Positions 1 through 8,288 of a stretch of 28,654 nucleotides of DNA are shown here, piece after piece. The stretch is taken from assembly GCA_965120415.1 (NCBI GenBank), contig CBCPNA010000001.1:1-28654 (forward strand), written 5' to 3'. This DNA is from CBCPNA01 sp965120415 (GTDB lineage Bacteria > Bacillota > Clostridia > Lachnospirales > CAG-274). Position numbers and translations under genes: made by a program. The notes beneath the pieces are model-generated. The model saw nothing but the letters and a program-made list of their open reading frames with translations, had not been told where the DNA came from and made no database searches. Each line of letters begins with the position of its first letter. Within the stretch, counting starts at the first letter, position 1.

Positions 1-1
1 C

Positions 2-184
2 GATATAAAGCTCAGATGCATAGAGCTAGGGATAACTCAAAAGGAATTAGCAAGAAGAATGAATACTTCAAGCAAGTATGTTAACAACATAATAAAAATG
101 AAGGTAGGGGCGGTGGCTCTGTATTTTGTAAAAGCAGTAGAAAAATTAGGATATGATAAAAATTTTTTAAAATTAAGAAACTAG
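2..184 (+). CDS. XRE-family helix-turn-helix protein, C-terminal part
   Basis: The frame is open from the window edge to a TAG at 182-184, giving about 60 residues; the N-terminus lies outside the window. Residues near the start read IELGITQKELARRMNTSSK, the usual layout of an XRE/Cro-type HTH in which the segment around TQKELA precedes the recognition helix. What follows (YVNNIIK, then a mixed basic and hydrophobic tail) fits the end of a short single-domain regulator. It is therefore likely a DNA-binding repressor or antitoxin-like protein, but its target and any partner gene are not visible. No terminator separates it from the tRNA promoter at 222. The HTH assignment is a family inference from this short motif. 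Confidence 0.6.
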   Translation, partial: DIKLRCIELGITQKELARRMNTSSKYVNNIIKMKVGAVALYFVKAVEKLGYDKNFLKLRN

Positions 185-221
185 AAAAATAAAATAAATA
201 AATAATTTTACCAAAAAAGTA

Positions 222-250
222 TTGACATTGAAATAATAATCAATTATAAT
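222..250 (+). promoter_or_regulatory. Sigma-A promoter of the tRNA-Phe/tRNA-Gly operon
   Basis: A perfect -35 TTGACA (222-227) and a perfect -10 TATAAT (245-250) are 17 bases apart. The start would fall near 257, about 25 bases before the tRNA. A consensus promoter is expected for stable RNA genes. Confidence 0.88.
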
Positions 251-281
251 CAATATTGCATTTAGTTATTTTTTCATGCTT

Positions 282-354
282 GCCCAAATAGCTCAGTCGG
301 CAGAGCAGAGGACTGAAAATCCTCGTGTCGGTGGTTCGATTCCGCCTTTGGGCA
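282..354 (+). tRNA. tRNA-Phe (anticodon GAA), copy 1
   Basis: This is a 73-base cloverleaf. The acceptor GCCCAAA pairs perfectly with TTTGGGC, the anticodon stem GAGGA/TCCTC encloses loop CTGAAAA with anticodon GAA, and the T-stem GGTGG/CCGCC carries one G-U pair. The discriminator is A354 and CCA is not encoded, so the end must be added after transcription. It differs from the second tRNA-Phe at 19460 at only two positions, one in the acceptor stem and one in the T-stem. It is the first gene of a two-tRNA transcript. Confidence 0.97.
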
Positions 355-359
355 TGTTT

Positions 360-430
360 GCGGATGTAGTTTAGTGGTAGAATATCAGCCTTCCAAGCTG
401 AGGATGTGGGTTCGATTCCCATCACCCGCT
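360..430 (+). tRNA. tRNA-Gly (anticodon TCC) with an acceptor-stem mismatch
   Basis: This 71-base cloverleaf lies five bases after tRNA-Phe. The anticodon stem TCAGC/GCTGA encloses loop CTTCCAA, giving anticodon TCC at 392-394. The T-arm is regular and the discriminator is T430; CCA is not encoded. Two oddities are visible. Acceptor pair 5:68 is A364 opposite C425, a mismatch where the usual bacterial tRNA-Gly has G-C. The D-stem GTTT/GAAT contains two G-U wobbles. Elsewhere the gene keeps its promoter, spacing and terminator, so it is probably expressed. Confidence 0.94.
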
Positions 431-435
431 TTTTT

Positions 436-474
436 AGCCTATATGTTGCCTTTTGCAATATATAGGCTTTTTTT
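436..474 (+). terminator. Rho-independent terminator of the tRNA-Phe/Gly operon
   Basis: A 14-base stem (436-449 with 455-468, one G-U pair) with a five-base loop is followed by a run of six T (469-474). It is oriented for the plus strand. The T-run touches the stop codon of the minus-strand gene ending at 474. Confidence 0.9.
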
Positions 475-926
475 CATCTATTATCCTCAAAATTATTATT
501 TAGTATTTTTAAATCTTCTATAGTATATTTAAAAACAAAACTTCCAGCAGGCATATAAAATGCTTGTCCTTCTTTTAAGAATGATACTGTATTTATATTT
601 TTAAATTGAAAGCATGTGTTTAAAACTTCTGTTATCATACTAACCTCTCCAAAACTTCCTTTTGTAAAATTTAATATATTTTCATTAAAATTTAAATAAA
701 GGTTACCTCTTTCTATAAAAATACCTTTAAAAGCATCTGTTTTTTCAAACATATTTTGTAATAAAAATAATAAAATTTCTTCTTCATTTATATTATCAAA
801 AAATATGTAATTTTTAAAAGCTAGCTTTTCATCATTATTTAAATAATATAGCCTATAGCTGTTAGCGTATGTAAAGTTTTTGCTAAATGCAAAAAAAATA
901 AAAGTTAAGGCTATAGCTTTTTTCAT
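474..926 (-). CDS. Secreted single-GerMN-domain protein
   Basis: It encodes 150 residues starting with a signal peptide: MKK, a hydrophobic stretch, and a likely cut after TYA near residue 21. The rest resembles the GerMN domain (sporulation and spore germination family, as in GerM). It has an acidic helix (NINEEEILLFLLQNMF), a strand pair around NLYLNFNENI, then GSFGEVSMITEVLNTC and the terminal strand NTVSFLKEGQ. GerM-type proteins often have two such domains; this one has one. Known members act outside the membrane in spore formation or germination, so the same is inferred here. The start is fixed by GAGGTGA seven bases before the ATG. It lies 111 bases after ispD with no clear terminator between, so it could be the last gene of that operon. 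A weak promoter of its own (944-972) is also possible. Confidence 0.62.
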   Translation of the reverse strand: MKKAIALTFIFFAFSKNFTYANSYRLYYLNNDEKLAFKNYIFFDNINEEEILLFLLQNMFEKTDAFKGIFIERGNLYLNFNENILNFTKGSFGEVSMITEVLNTCFQFKNINTVSFLKEGQAFYMPAGSFVFKYTIEDLKILNNNFEDNR

Positions 927-943
927 AATATCACCTCATAATA

Positions 944-972
944 ATTTTATTTTATATAAAGCGTGTATTCAA
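944..972 (-). promoter_or_regulatory. Possible minus-strand promoter of the GerMN gene
   Basis: Read on the minus strand, TTGAAT (972-967) and TAAAAT (949-944) are 17 bases apart. Transcription would begin almost at the ribosome site, leaving a very short leader, which makes the call doubtful. Confidence 0.35.
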
Positions 973-1037
973 TTATTTTTAAATACAAAATTATGTTAAA
1001 AAACTCTATTAACTTTTATATTTTTTTATAATACAAT

Positions 1038-1709
1038 TTAAAAAAACAATTTAGCTATTTTTAAATCTTCTTTTGTTGTTATTTTTATATTTTCATAATC
1101 GCCAAGTATTATTTTAACTTTTACTCCAAAACTTTCTGCTATGCTTGCGTCGTCTGTAGCAAAAATATTATTTTGTAAGGCGTAATCATAAGCCTTTTTT
1201 ATGATATCATATTCAAACGCTTGTGGAGTTTGTGCCAAAAATATATTTTCTCTATTAGGGGTATAGCTTATACAGTCATTTTGGCAAATTTTTATAGTAT
1301 CTTTTGCTTTAACCGCTAATATACAAGCTTTATGTACTTTGGTTGTTTCTATAACATTTATTATATGCTCTATTTTTATAAAAGGGCGAACCGCATCGTG
1401 TATTAAAACAATAGAGTTTTTATCTTCTATAGCAGAAATAGCATTATAAACAGAATTAAACCTTTCTTCGCCCCCAAAAATAATTTTATATATTTTTTTA
1501 AAGTTATATTTTTTTAGCTCTTGTTTTAAAAATGTTTCATATTGTTTTTTTATTACTATAATTATTTTATCTATTTTATCGCAATTTTCAAATTTTTGTA
1601 ATGTATGACAAATAATAGGCGTACCTTTTAAGCTTAAAAACTGTTTTGGCAAATCTGTATTCATCCTAAGCCCGCTACCCGCCGCTACTATAATAGCTAT
1701 ATTAGCCAT
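1038..1709 (-). CDS. ispD: 2-C-methyl-D-erythritol 4-phosphate cytidylyltransferase IspD
   Basis: The 224-residue cytoplasmic enzyme joins CTP to methylerythritol phosphate in the MEP isoprenoid pathway. The nucleotide-binding loop IIVAAGSGLRM...LPKQF is at residues 6-24. The family motifs VLIHDAVRPF, AKDTIK, LAQTPQAF, TDDASIAE and the terminal NIKITTKEDL all follow in order. I chose the ATG at 1709: AGGAGGGG sits just before it, overlapping the ftsW stop, and the family begins here. An ATG 16 codons upstream lies inside ftsW and lacks this logic. It is the last of six tightly packed genes. Undecaprenyl phosphate is made from this pathway, so its place in a peptidoglycan operon makes sense. 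IspF, often adjacent to IspD, is not in the window. Confidence 0.95.
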   Translation of the reverse strand: MANIAIIVAAGSGLRMNTDLPKQFLSLKGTPIICHTLQKFENCDKIDKIIIVIKKQYETFLKQELKKYNFKKIYKIIFGGEERFNSVYNAISAIEDKNSIVLIHDAVRPFIKIEHIINVIETTKVHKACILAVKAKDTIKICQNDCISYTPNRENIFLAQTPQAFEYDIIKKAYDYALQNNIFATDDASIAESFGVKVKIILGDYENIKITTKEDLKIAKLFF

Positions 1710-1719
1710 TTTACCCCTC

Positions 1720-2964
1720 CTAATCATTAGTAAAATATCTTGAAAAATTAAGCACAATACCGGTAGAACACATAAGAATCAATAAAGATGTACCACCATA
1801 GCTTACAAAAGGAAGAGGTATACCGGTATTAGGTATTGTGTTTGTAACAACAGCTATATTTATTATAACTTGTATTGCTATCATACTTATTATGCCTGTT
1901 GTTGCATATGTCATAAAGATTTTTGGAGCTTTTATAGCAACAGTATATCCTCGCCAAATAATCATAGCAAATAAAAGTACAAATAAAAATGCACCAAATG
2001 CCCCCAGCTCTTCACAAATAATAGCAAATATAATATCGTTATACCCCTCTGGTATAAAGCCTAGCTTTTGCCTACCTTGCCCTATACCAAGCCCAAAAAA
2101 ACCCCCAGATGCAATAGCATATAAAGATTGTACAGTTTGAAAGCCTGTATCGCTAGCGTCGGCAAAAGGGTCAAGCCATGCAATAATACGTGCCATCCTA
2201 AATTCGGCACCAAATAAAAATACACCAGCTAGCCCTACAGCACCTAATATACCTAAAATTACAAAATATCTAATTTTGGGCGATGCTATAAACACAATAG
2301 AATAACCTATAGCAGCAATAACAATAGCAGTACTTGTATTTTCAAGCCCAACTAAAAAAACAGGAATTACTATTATAATAGACACTCTAGCAAAGCCAGC
2401 AATGTTATTTAGCATTTTTCTATTTCTTTCTAAATAGCTTGATAAATATAAAACCAACCCAACTTTTGTAAGCTCAGAGGGCTGAAAGCTTACCCCTAAT
2501 ATTTGTATCCATCTTCTTGCGCCGTTAAGCTCTATACCTATCCCTGGTATTAATACAATGGTAGAAAGAAATAAGCATACTAAATAAAAAATAAAAGAAA
2601 ATCTTCTAAAAACTCTCCAGTCGACTTTTGTAAAAAAAGGTAATACCAAAAAGCCAATAATAGCAAAAATTAATTGCCCTCTAAAAAATTTTGTAATATC
2701 GCCGTCAAAATTTGTATAAGCGTAATAATAGCTAGCGCTAAATACCATTATTATCCCAAGGGTAATTAAAATAATCATGCTTATTATTATAATAGGGTCT
2801 ATCTTTCCTCTATTTATAATAACTTCTTCTATTTGTTCTTCTTCAAAATTTCTTATATTATTTTTTGTATTTTGTACATACTTTTTTTTCGATAAGTTAC
2901 TTTTTTTATAATTTGTCTTTTTATTTTTTTTAATTGTATTATATTTTTTTTTACGAATAGACAT
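1720..2964 (-). CDS. ftsW: SEDS-family cell division polymerase FtsW
   Basis: This is a 414-residue polytopic membrane protein of the FtsW/RodA/SpoVE family, glycosyltransferases that polymerise lipid II. About 54 N-terminal residues are very rich in Lys and Asn and should be cytoplasmic. Ten or so membrane segments follow. Family motifs are GARRWIQ...GVSFQPSELTK (148-167), GLGIGQGRQKLGFIPEGYND (291-310) with the presumed catalytic Asp310, and IPNTGIPLPFVSYGGTS (377-393). FtsW rather than RodA is chosen from its place between murD and ispD; RodA or SpoVE cannot be fully excluded. It lies four bases from murD and starts after a TAGGTGAT ribosome site. The usual PDxGT loop reads LENTST here. 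A penicillin-binding partner is not in the window. Confidence 0.9.
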   Translation of the reverse strand: MSIRKKKYNTIKKNKKTNYKKSNLSKKKYVQNTKNNIRNFEEEQIEEVIINRGKIDPIIIISMIILITLGIIMVFSASYYYAYTNFDGDITKFFRGQLIFAIIGFLVLPFFTKVDWRVFRRFSFIFYLVCLFLSTIVLIPGIGIELNGARRWIQILGVSFQPSELTKVGLVLYLSSYLERNRKMLNNIAGFARVSIIIVIPVFLVGLENTSTAIVIAAIGYSIVFIASPKIRYFVILGILGAVGLAGVFLFGAEFRMARIIAWLDPFADASDTGFQTVQSLYAIASGGFFGLGIGQGRQKLGFIPEGYNDIIFAIICEELGAFGAFLFVLLFAMIIWRGYTVAIKAPKIFMTYATTGIISMIAIQVIINIAVVTNTIPNTGIPLPFVSYGGTSLLILMCSTGIVLNFSRYFTND

Positions 2965-2968
2965 TTTA

Positions 2969-4324
2969 TCACCTATCTAAATTTTCTACATATTTTTTAA
3001 AAAGCTTTCCTCTTTCTTCATAATTTTTGAACATATCAAAGCTTGCGCAAGCCGGAGAAAGTAAAACACATTCATCTTTTTTAGCATTTTTATAGCAAAT
3101 GTTTACTGCTTCTTCTAAAGAGTTTGCATATTGATAATTGTTAAAATGCAAATCTTGACATTTCATTGCTATCTTGTCTTTAACTTCTCCTATTAATACA
3201 ACGTTTTTAACATTATTTTTAAAATGCGCTACTAAAGGGGCAAAATCTACTTTTTTATCATACCCTCCAGCTATCAAATGTATAGGCTTTTGCATAGCTA
3301 ATATTGCTTTTATTGCTGATTGTATATTAGTTGCTTTAGAATCGTTAAAGTAGGGGACATCATTTTTAAAACATACAAATTCTATCCTATGCTCTATAGG
3401 GGCAAAATTTATTAACCTTTCTTTTATAATATCTAGCGGTATATTTAAACAAAGGCTCATCAAAATACTTGCCATTACGTTTTCAAAATTATGTATACCT
3501 AAAATTTTTAATTGTTTTGTATCTATAAATTTTAAATTTTTAAATGCAAAACAATTTATAAAGATAAAATCGTCTTTTAAATAAGCGCCATTTGTAATTT
3601 CTGTATTGGATGAAAAATATAAAATTTTAGATTTTGACGATAATTTTTTTAAAATTTTATCATCATAATTTAAAATTAAATAATCATTTTCTGTTTGATT
3701 TTCAAAAATTTTTTCTTTAGCTTTTATATAATTTTCCATTGTTTTATGTACATTTAGATGATCTTCGGTTATGTTTAAAATAGCTGCTATTTTTGGCTTA
3801 AAATTATTTATAAGCTCCAGCTGAAAGCTACTAACTTCGGTTACTACTATATCATCTTTTTTTATTTCTAAAACTTTTTGGCTAAAAGGGGTACCTATAT
3901 TACCAACAATAAAAGCATTTTTAAATTTATTTACTATTTCATATACTATGCTTGTTGTTGTTGTTTTACCGTTAGTGCCTGTTATAGCTATAATATTATC
4001 TGAAGGGCAATTTAAATAGGCAAGCTCTATTTCAGATATAACAATAATTTTAGATTTTGCATATAATATAAAATCAGTGTCTGATGGTATACCAGGGCTA
4101 ACAACCATTATATCCATTTTATCTATAAGCTCATTTGTAGGGTTTTGCCCTAAATATAAATTTATATCATTTTTTTTTAAAATATTTATATAATCTAAAA
4201 AGTTTTCTTTATTTTTTAAATCTTGTACAGTAACATTTGCCCCAAGCTTTTTTAATAATAAAGCCGAATTGTATCCACTTATACCAAGTCCACAAACTAA
4301 TACATTTTTATTTTTAAATTCCAT
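2969..4324 (-). CDS. murD: UDP-N-acetylmuramoyl-L-alanine--D-glutamate ligase MurD
   Basis: The 451-residue cytoplasmic Mur ligase adds D-glutamate to UDP-MurNAc-L-Ala. It has the N-terminal Rossmann-like domain (VLVCGLGISG, residues 8-17), the ATP loop ITGTNGKTTTT (114-124), VVTEVSSFQLE and NITEDHLNVHKTMENYIKAKEKIF with the Lys expected to be carbamylated. APIEHRIE, NDSKATN, LIAGGYDKK and SPACASFDMFKNYEERGKLF complete the MurD pattern in the C-terminal domain. The start ATG follows GGAGGGG. It lies 14 bases downstream of mraY and four upstream of ftsW, so it is co-transcribed. Length and motifs are normal. Confidence 0.96.
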   Translation of the reverse strand: MEFKNKNVLVCGLGISGYNSALLLKKLGANVTVQDLKNKENFLDYINILKKNDINLYLGQNPTNELIDKMDIMVVSPGIPSDTDFILYAKSKIIVISEIELAYLNCPSDNIIAITGTNGKTTTTSIVYEIVNKFKNAFIVGNIGTPFSQKVLEIKKDDIVVTEVSSFQLELINNFKPKIAAILNITEDHLNVHKTMENYIKAKEKIFENQTENDYLILNYDDKILKKLSSKSKILYFSSNTEITNGAYLKDDFIFINCFAFKNLKFIDTKQLKILGIHNFENVMASILMSLCLNIPLDIIKERLINFAPIEHRIEFVCFKNDVPYFNDSKATNIQSAIKAILAMQKPIHLIAGGYDKKVDFAPLVAHFKNNVKNVVLIGEVKDKIAMKCQDLHFNNYQYANSLEEAVNICYKNAKKDECVLLSPACASFDMFKNYEERGKLFKKYVENLDR

Positions 4325-4338
4325 AATAGCCCCTCCAT

Positions 4339-5316
4339 CTAAAATAAGTTTTTAGTACCCAAAAAGCCAATTAAGCAAAATATAGCTGTTATTATATAAA
4401 ATAGAGTAACAACTTTAACCTCTTTATAGCCTATCTGTTCAAAATGATGATGAAGCGGCGCCATTTTAAAAAGTCTTTTGCCTTTTGTTAATTTAAAATA
4501 AACTACTTGCAAAACTACAGAAACTGTTTCTAACACATAAATAATACCAACAATAATTATAAAAATAGGCATCCTTATAATTATAGCAAGGCTCGCGACA
4601 AAGCCCCCAAGGGCTAAAGAGCCAGTATCTCCCATAAATATTTTGGCAGGGTAAGTATTAAATAATAAAAAGCCAATAAGAGAGCCGACCCCAGCCCCAG
4701 CTATAGGTAATAAATTATTATTTATACTTAAAGAAATAAAGAGAAAAAAGGTAACAACTAAAGCAGTCACTCCAGATGCTAGCCCATCTAGCCCATCCGT
4801 TAAATTAACTCCATTTACCGTTGCAAGCATTGTTATAATAACAAAAGGTATATATAAAATACCAAGCTCTATTGTTTTACCACCAAAAAAGGGTATATAT
4901 ATGCTTGTCGATATGTTAGAAAATCTGTATATATACACTAAAAAAATAATGCATATTATTAATTGCAAAACTATTTTTTGTAGAGGGGTAAGCCCTAAAG
5001 AACGCTTTCTAGCTACTTTTATATAATCGTCCAAAAAGCCGACTATACCATAAGCTATAGTTACAAACAAAACTATAAAGCCATCATAATTTTGCTTTAA
5101 AAAAAATAAAGAAGAAATTATAATACTAATTAAAATTATTATTCCACCCATAGTTGGTGTGCCAGCTTTTATTAAATGTGTTTCTGGGCCATCTTCTCTA
5201 ACATTTTGTCCAAATTTAAGCTTTGTTAAAAACGGTATAATAAAAGGGCTTAAAATAATATTGACTAAAAAAGCTATTAATATTGCATATATTGCATGAT
5301 AAAAGTTGTATTGCAA
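4339..5316 (-). CDS. mraY: Phospho-N-acetylmuramoyl-pentapeptide transferase MraY
   Basis: This integral membrane enzyme (325 residues from the chosen start, about ten membrane helices) moves phospho-MurNAc-pentapeptide onto undecaprenyl phosphate to give lipid I. Visible motifs are GTPTMGG, GFLDDYIKVARKRSLGLTP with the Asp pair, NLTDGLDGLASG, FMGDTGSLALGG and MAPLHHHFEQIGY, which holds the MraY His triad. There are two possible starts. A GTG at 5325 overlaps the murF stop, but AGAGGTGA, which contains that GTG, looks like the ribosome site for the in-frame TTG at 5316, six bases on. I prefer the TTG; the GTG would add three residues. Translation is probably coupled to murF. Confidence 0.95.
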   Translation of the reverse strand: MQYNFYHAIYAILIAFLVNIILSPFIIPFLTKLKFGQNVREDGPETHLIKAGTPTMGGIIILISIIISSLFFLKQNYDGFIVLFVTIAYGIVGFLDDYIKVARKRSLGLTPLQKIVLQLIICIIFLVYIYRFSNISTSIYIPFFGGKTIELGILYIPFVIITMLATVNGVNLTDGLDGLASGVTALVVTFFLFISLSINNNLLPIAGAGVGSLIGFLLFNTYPAKIFMGDTGSLALGGFVASLAIIIRMPIFIIIVGIIYVLETVSVVLQVVYFKLTKGKRLFKMAPLHHHFEQIGYKEVKVVTLFYIITAIFCLIGFLGTKNLF

Positions 5317-5321
5317 AAATA

Positions 5322-6680
5322 TCACCTCTTTAATTTATCTATCGTTTTTTCTAATTGCATACCTCTAGAAGCTTTAATTAATATAACATCATCTTTTTTT
5401 ATAATATCTTTAATAACTTCAAAACATTTTTCTTTATTTTCAAAATAATATAAATTTGTATTAAAGCCGTTTATATTTTCTTTTGCTCCTTTTAGCATAT
5501 ATTTTGCATCATTTCCTATAAAGATGATTGTGTTTAAATTTTTAAGCGCTGCGTACTTTCCTATTTCAAAATGGTATTTAAAAGAAAATTCACCAAGTTC
5601 TAGCATATCGCCTATTATAGCTACTTTATTTTGGCTAAAATTTGCTAAAACATCTAGCGCCGCTTTTATAGAAGAGGGGCTAGCATTATAGCTATCGTTT
5701 ATAATTATATTATTTTCTGTATTTATAATTTCCATACGCATTTTGGATAAACAAATATTTTGTAAAGCATTTTGTATATCTTTTATAGGAATATTAAAAT
5801 AATTGCCTATTGCTATAGCTGCAAGAGCGTTTAAAATCATATGTTTTCCTAAAATATTTAATTTTATATCAAAATTTTTATCAAAACATGTTATATTAGC
5901 TGTTGTATCAAAAGTTGTTTCTTTTATATTTTTTGCAAAAACATCTGCTTTATTTTGTATGCTATAAAAAACGATATTTGTATCTTTTGGTAATTTGTAT
6001 AAAAAATCGTCATCAGCATTTAATATTTTTAAGCCATCTTTTTCTAAATATTCAAAAATTTCTGTTTTAGCTTTTAAAATATCTTCTTTATTTTTAAATT
6101 TGCCTATATGAGAAACCCCTATATTTGTTATTACAGCTATTTTTGGCTGTGCTATTTCGCTTAGTCTTTTTATTTCTCCAAAGCTATTCATACCCATTTC
6201 TAAAACAATTATTTCATGCTCTTTTGTTAATTTAAAAATAGTTAGGGGTAAGCCTATTTCATTATTAAAATTACCTTCTGTTTTTAAAACATTAAATTTT
6301 TGGCTTAAAACGCTATAAACTATGTCTTTTGTTGTTGTTTTGCCGGTGCTTCCGGTTATAGCAATAGCTGGTATATTAAAAAGACTTCTGTAATATTTAG
6401 CTAAATCTTTTAAAGCCTTTTTTGTATCAGATACTTTTATTAAAAGCCCGTTTGATTTTATATTTTTTTGGGTAAGGCAAGCTTTTGCTCCTTTTTCAAA
6501 AGCGATATTTATAAAATCGTGTCCGTCAAAATTTGCTCCTATTATAGGTATAAATAAATCGCCTTTTTTTATATTTCTGCTATCTATAGATACATTTTCT
6601 ATATACAAATTATCTATATTTTGCTTTTCTATTTTGCCAGAAACAGCATTTATTAAATCTTTTATCAAAATAGGTTGCAT
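5322..6680 (-). CDS. murF: UDP-MurNAc-tripeptide--D-Ala-D-Ala ligase MurF
   Basis: The 452-residue cytoplasmic Mur ligase adds D-Ala-D-Ala to finish the UDP-MurNAc-pentapeptide. The N-terminal domain reads VSIDSRNIKKGDLFIPIIGANFDGHDF. The ATP loop AITGSTGKTTTKD is at 107-119, followed by EGNFNNEIGLPLTI and VLEMGMNSFGEI, both typical of MurF. TNIGVSHIGKF, KAKTEIF, NDSYNASPSS and IIGDMLELGE come next in the expected order. It begins one base after the murE stop. The ribosome site AGGAG lies within the murE end, and the spacing to the ATG is a little long. Its stop overlaps the upstream candidate start of mraY. Confidence 0.96.
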   Translation of the reverse strand: MQPILIKDLINAVSGKIEKQNIDNLYIENVSIDSRNIKKGDLFIPIIGANFDGHDFINIAFEKGAKACLTQKNIKSNGLLIKVSDTKKALKDLAKYYRSLFNIPAIAITGSTGKTTTKDIVYSVLSQKFNVLKTEGNFNNEIGLPLTIFKLTKEHEIIVLEMGMNSFGEIKRLSEIAQPKIAVITNIGVSHIGKFKNKEDILKAKTEIFEYLEKDGLKILNADDDFLYKLPKDTNIVFYSIQNKADVFAKNIKETTFDTTANITCFDKNFDIKLNILGKHMILNALAAIAIGNYFNIPIKDIQNALQNICLSKMRMEIINTENNIIINDSYNASPSSIKAALDVLANFSQNKVAIIGDMLELGEFSFKYHFEIGKYAALKNLNTIIFIGNDAKYMLKGAKENINGFNTNLYYFENKEKCFEVIKDIIKKDDVILIKASRGMQLEKTIDKLKR

Positions 6681-6681
6681 T

Positions 6682-8145
6682 TTAATTTAACTCCTTTAAA
6701 GCCTCTTTAGCAACTTCCACATCATCAAAATGGATAGTTTTATCTTTAAAAATTTCATAATCTTCATGTCCTTTACCGGCAATTATTATAGAATCATCTT
6801 TTTTGGCTATTTTTACTGCTTTAAATATAGCCTTTTTTCTATCTTTTATTTTTTCATAATTTTGGGTAAAAGCTAAAGTGCCTTTTTCTATATCAAGTAT
6901 AATACTTTCCATATCTTCTGTACGTGGGTTGTCAGAGGTTATAATGGTATAATCGGACAATTTGGCAGAAATTTCTCCCATTATAGGGCGTTTATTTTTA
7001 TCACGGTCGCCCCCACAGCCAAAAACGGTTATTACTTTACCTTTTGTAAAAGCTTTAACAGCATTTATTATGTTCAAAAGCCCATCTGGTGTATGAGCAT
7101 AATCTACAATTATATTAAAATCTTTATTATTAGGGACAAGCTCCATACGCCCTTTAACCCCTTTTAAGCTTAGGAGAGCTTTTTTAATTATTTCTATAGG
7201 TATGTTTAGATAAAGGGCAGCTGCTATAGCTCCTAAAGCGTTGTATACAGTAAATCTAGCTGGTATATTTAAAACAAAATGTTCTAGCTTATTGTTTATT
7301 AAAACATCAAATTCTACTTTATCTGAAAAATACTTTATATTTTGTGCTTGTAAATCGCTTTTATTATTTATGCTGTATTTAAATATTTTGCAAGTAGCAT
7401 TTTTTATAATATCTTCGCAATATTTGTCATCAGCATTAAAAATACCAACTTCACATAATGTAAAAAGGGCTGCCTTTGCGTTGCAATAATTTTGCATATT
7501 TTTATGCAAATCTAGATGGTCTTGGGTAAGATTTGTAAAAATAGCTATTTTAAATTTGCAATCAGCTACTTTGTAAAGCTCTAAAGCATGAGAAGATACT
7601 TCCATAATAACATCTTGTACATTATTTTTTATAAATTTACCAAAAATGTCATTAAGCTCTATAGTATCTGGGGTTGTGCTTGTTTTAAAATCAAAATCTA
7701 TCTTTTTTGTATCAAGCCTTGTTTCTATAGTGCCTATAACTGCTGTTTTTCTATTATATTCTGCCAAGATTTTTTCTATAAAATATGTAGAGCTAGTCTT
7801 GCCATTTGTACCAGTTACGCCTATTAGGTTAAATTTTGAAGTAGGGTTATTATAAAAATTGCTAGCAATTTTGGATAAAGCCTTTCTTGAATTTTCAACT
7901 ACTAAAACAGAAATATCTTTATAATTTTCATAATTTTCAAAAAGTGTTTCACAAATTACTAATTTAGCCCCGTTTGCTATAGCTTGCTTTATATAATTAT
8001 GCCCATCGACATTAAAGCCTTTTATAGCTATATAAGCGCAGCTTTCAAAAGCCTTTCTTGAATCAATAGTAAGCCCTTTTATATCTATATTTTGCCCAAA
8101 AAAGCTTAAATAAGAAAGCCCGTTTGTAAGTTCATCTATTTTCAT
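6682..8145 (-). CDS. murE: UDP-MurNAc-dipeptide--meso-diaminopimelate ligase MurE
   Basis: The 487-residue cytoplasmic Mur ligase adds the third stem residue. The N-terminal domain reads GLTIDSRKAFESCAYIAIKG (24-43). The ATP loop GVTGTNGKTSST is at 109-120, with STTPDT, EVSSHALEL, NLTQDHLDLHKNMQNYCNAKAALF (carbamylated Lys about 224) and DYAHTPDGL following. DNPRTED at 405-411 is the signature for meso-diaminopimelate rather than lysine, so the wall is probably DAP-type. I chose the ATG at 8145, which has AGAGGTGA six bases before it; an ATG seven codons upstream has no such site. It is the first gene of the operon, about 135 bases after the predicted transcription start. ftsL and the division penicillin-binding protein, often upstream of murE, are absent. 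Confidence 0.95.
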   Translation of the reverse strand: MKIDELTNGLSYLSFFGQNIDIKGLTIDSRKAFESCAYIAIKGFNVDGHNYIKQAIANGAKLVICETLFENYENYKDISVLVVENSRKALSKIASNFYNNPTSKFNLIGVTGTNGKTSSTYFIEKILAEYNRKTAVIGTIETRLDTKKIDFDFKTSTTPDTIELNDIFGKFIKNNVQDVIMEVSSHALELYKVADCKFKIAIFTNLTQDHLDLHKNMQNYCNAKAALFTLCEVGIFNADDKYCEDIIKNATCKIFKYSINNKSDLQAQNIKYFSDKVEFDVLINNKLEHFVLNIPARFTVYNALGAIAAALYLNIPIEIIKKALLSLKGVKGRMELVPNNKDFNIIVDYAHTPDGLLNIINAVKAFTKGKVITVFGCGGDRDKNKRPIMGEISAKLSDYTIITSDNPRTEDMESIILDIEKGTLAFTQNYEKIKDRKKAIFKAVKIAKKDDSIIIAGKGHEDYEIFKDKTIHFDDVEVAKEALKELN

Positions 8146-8270
8146 TATATTCACCTCTTTTAACAATTATTAATATTATATGTAAATAATATGTAATTAA
8201 ATTAATATTTTAATAAATTTGTTAACATGATAAATAGGATAAATAATTGCTAAAATTAAATAACTACATT

Positions 8271-8288
8271 AATTGTTTACAAACAATT
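8271..8288. promoter_or_regulatory. Palindrome over the murE promoter start region
   Basis: Eight-base perfect arms AATTGTTT and AAACAATT flank AC. The palindrome overlaps the -10 end and the likely transcription start of the murE promoter, where a repressor could block transcription. The regulator is unknown. A related inverted repeat (TTGTTTA-5-TAAACAA) lies at 18212-18230. Confidence 0.45.

Noticed and set aside
240..458. A 72-codon minus-strand frame across the tRNA genes
   Set aside because: It is antisense to tRNA-Phe and tRNA-Gly, and its protein contains the familiar translation artefact of tRNA sequence. It has no ribosome site of its own.
1710..1757. Longer IspD start
   Set aside because: It would overlap the end of ftsW, and the ribosome site and the homology both favour 1709.
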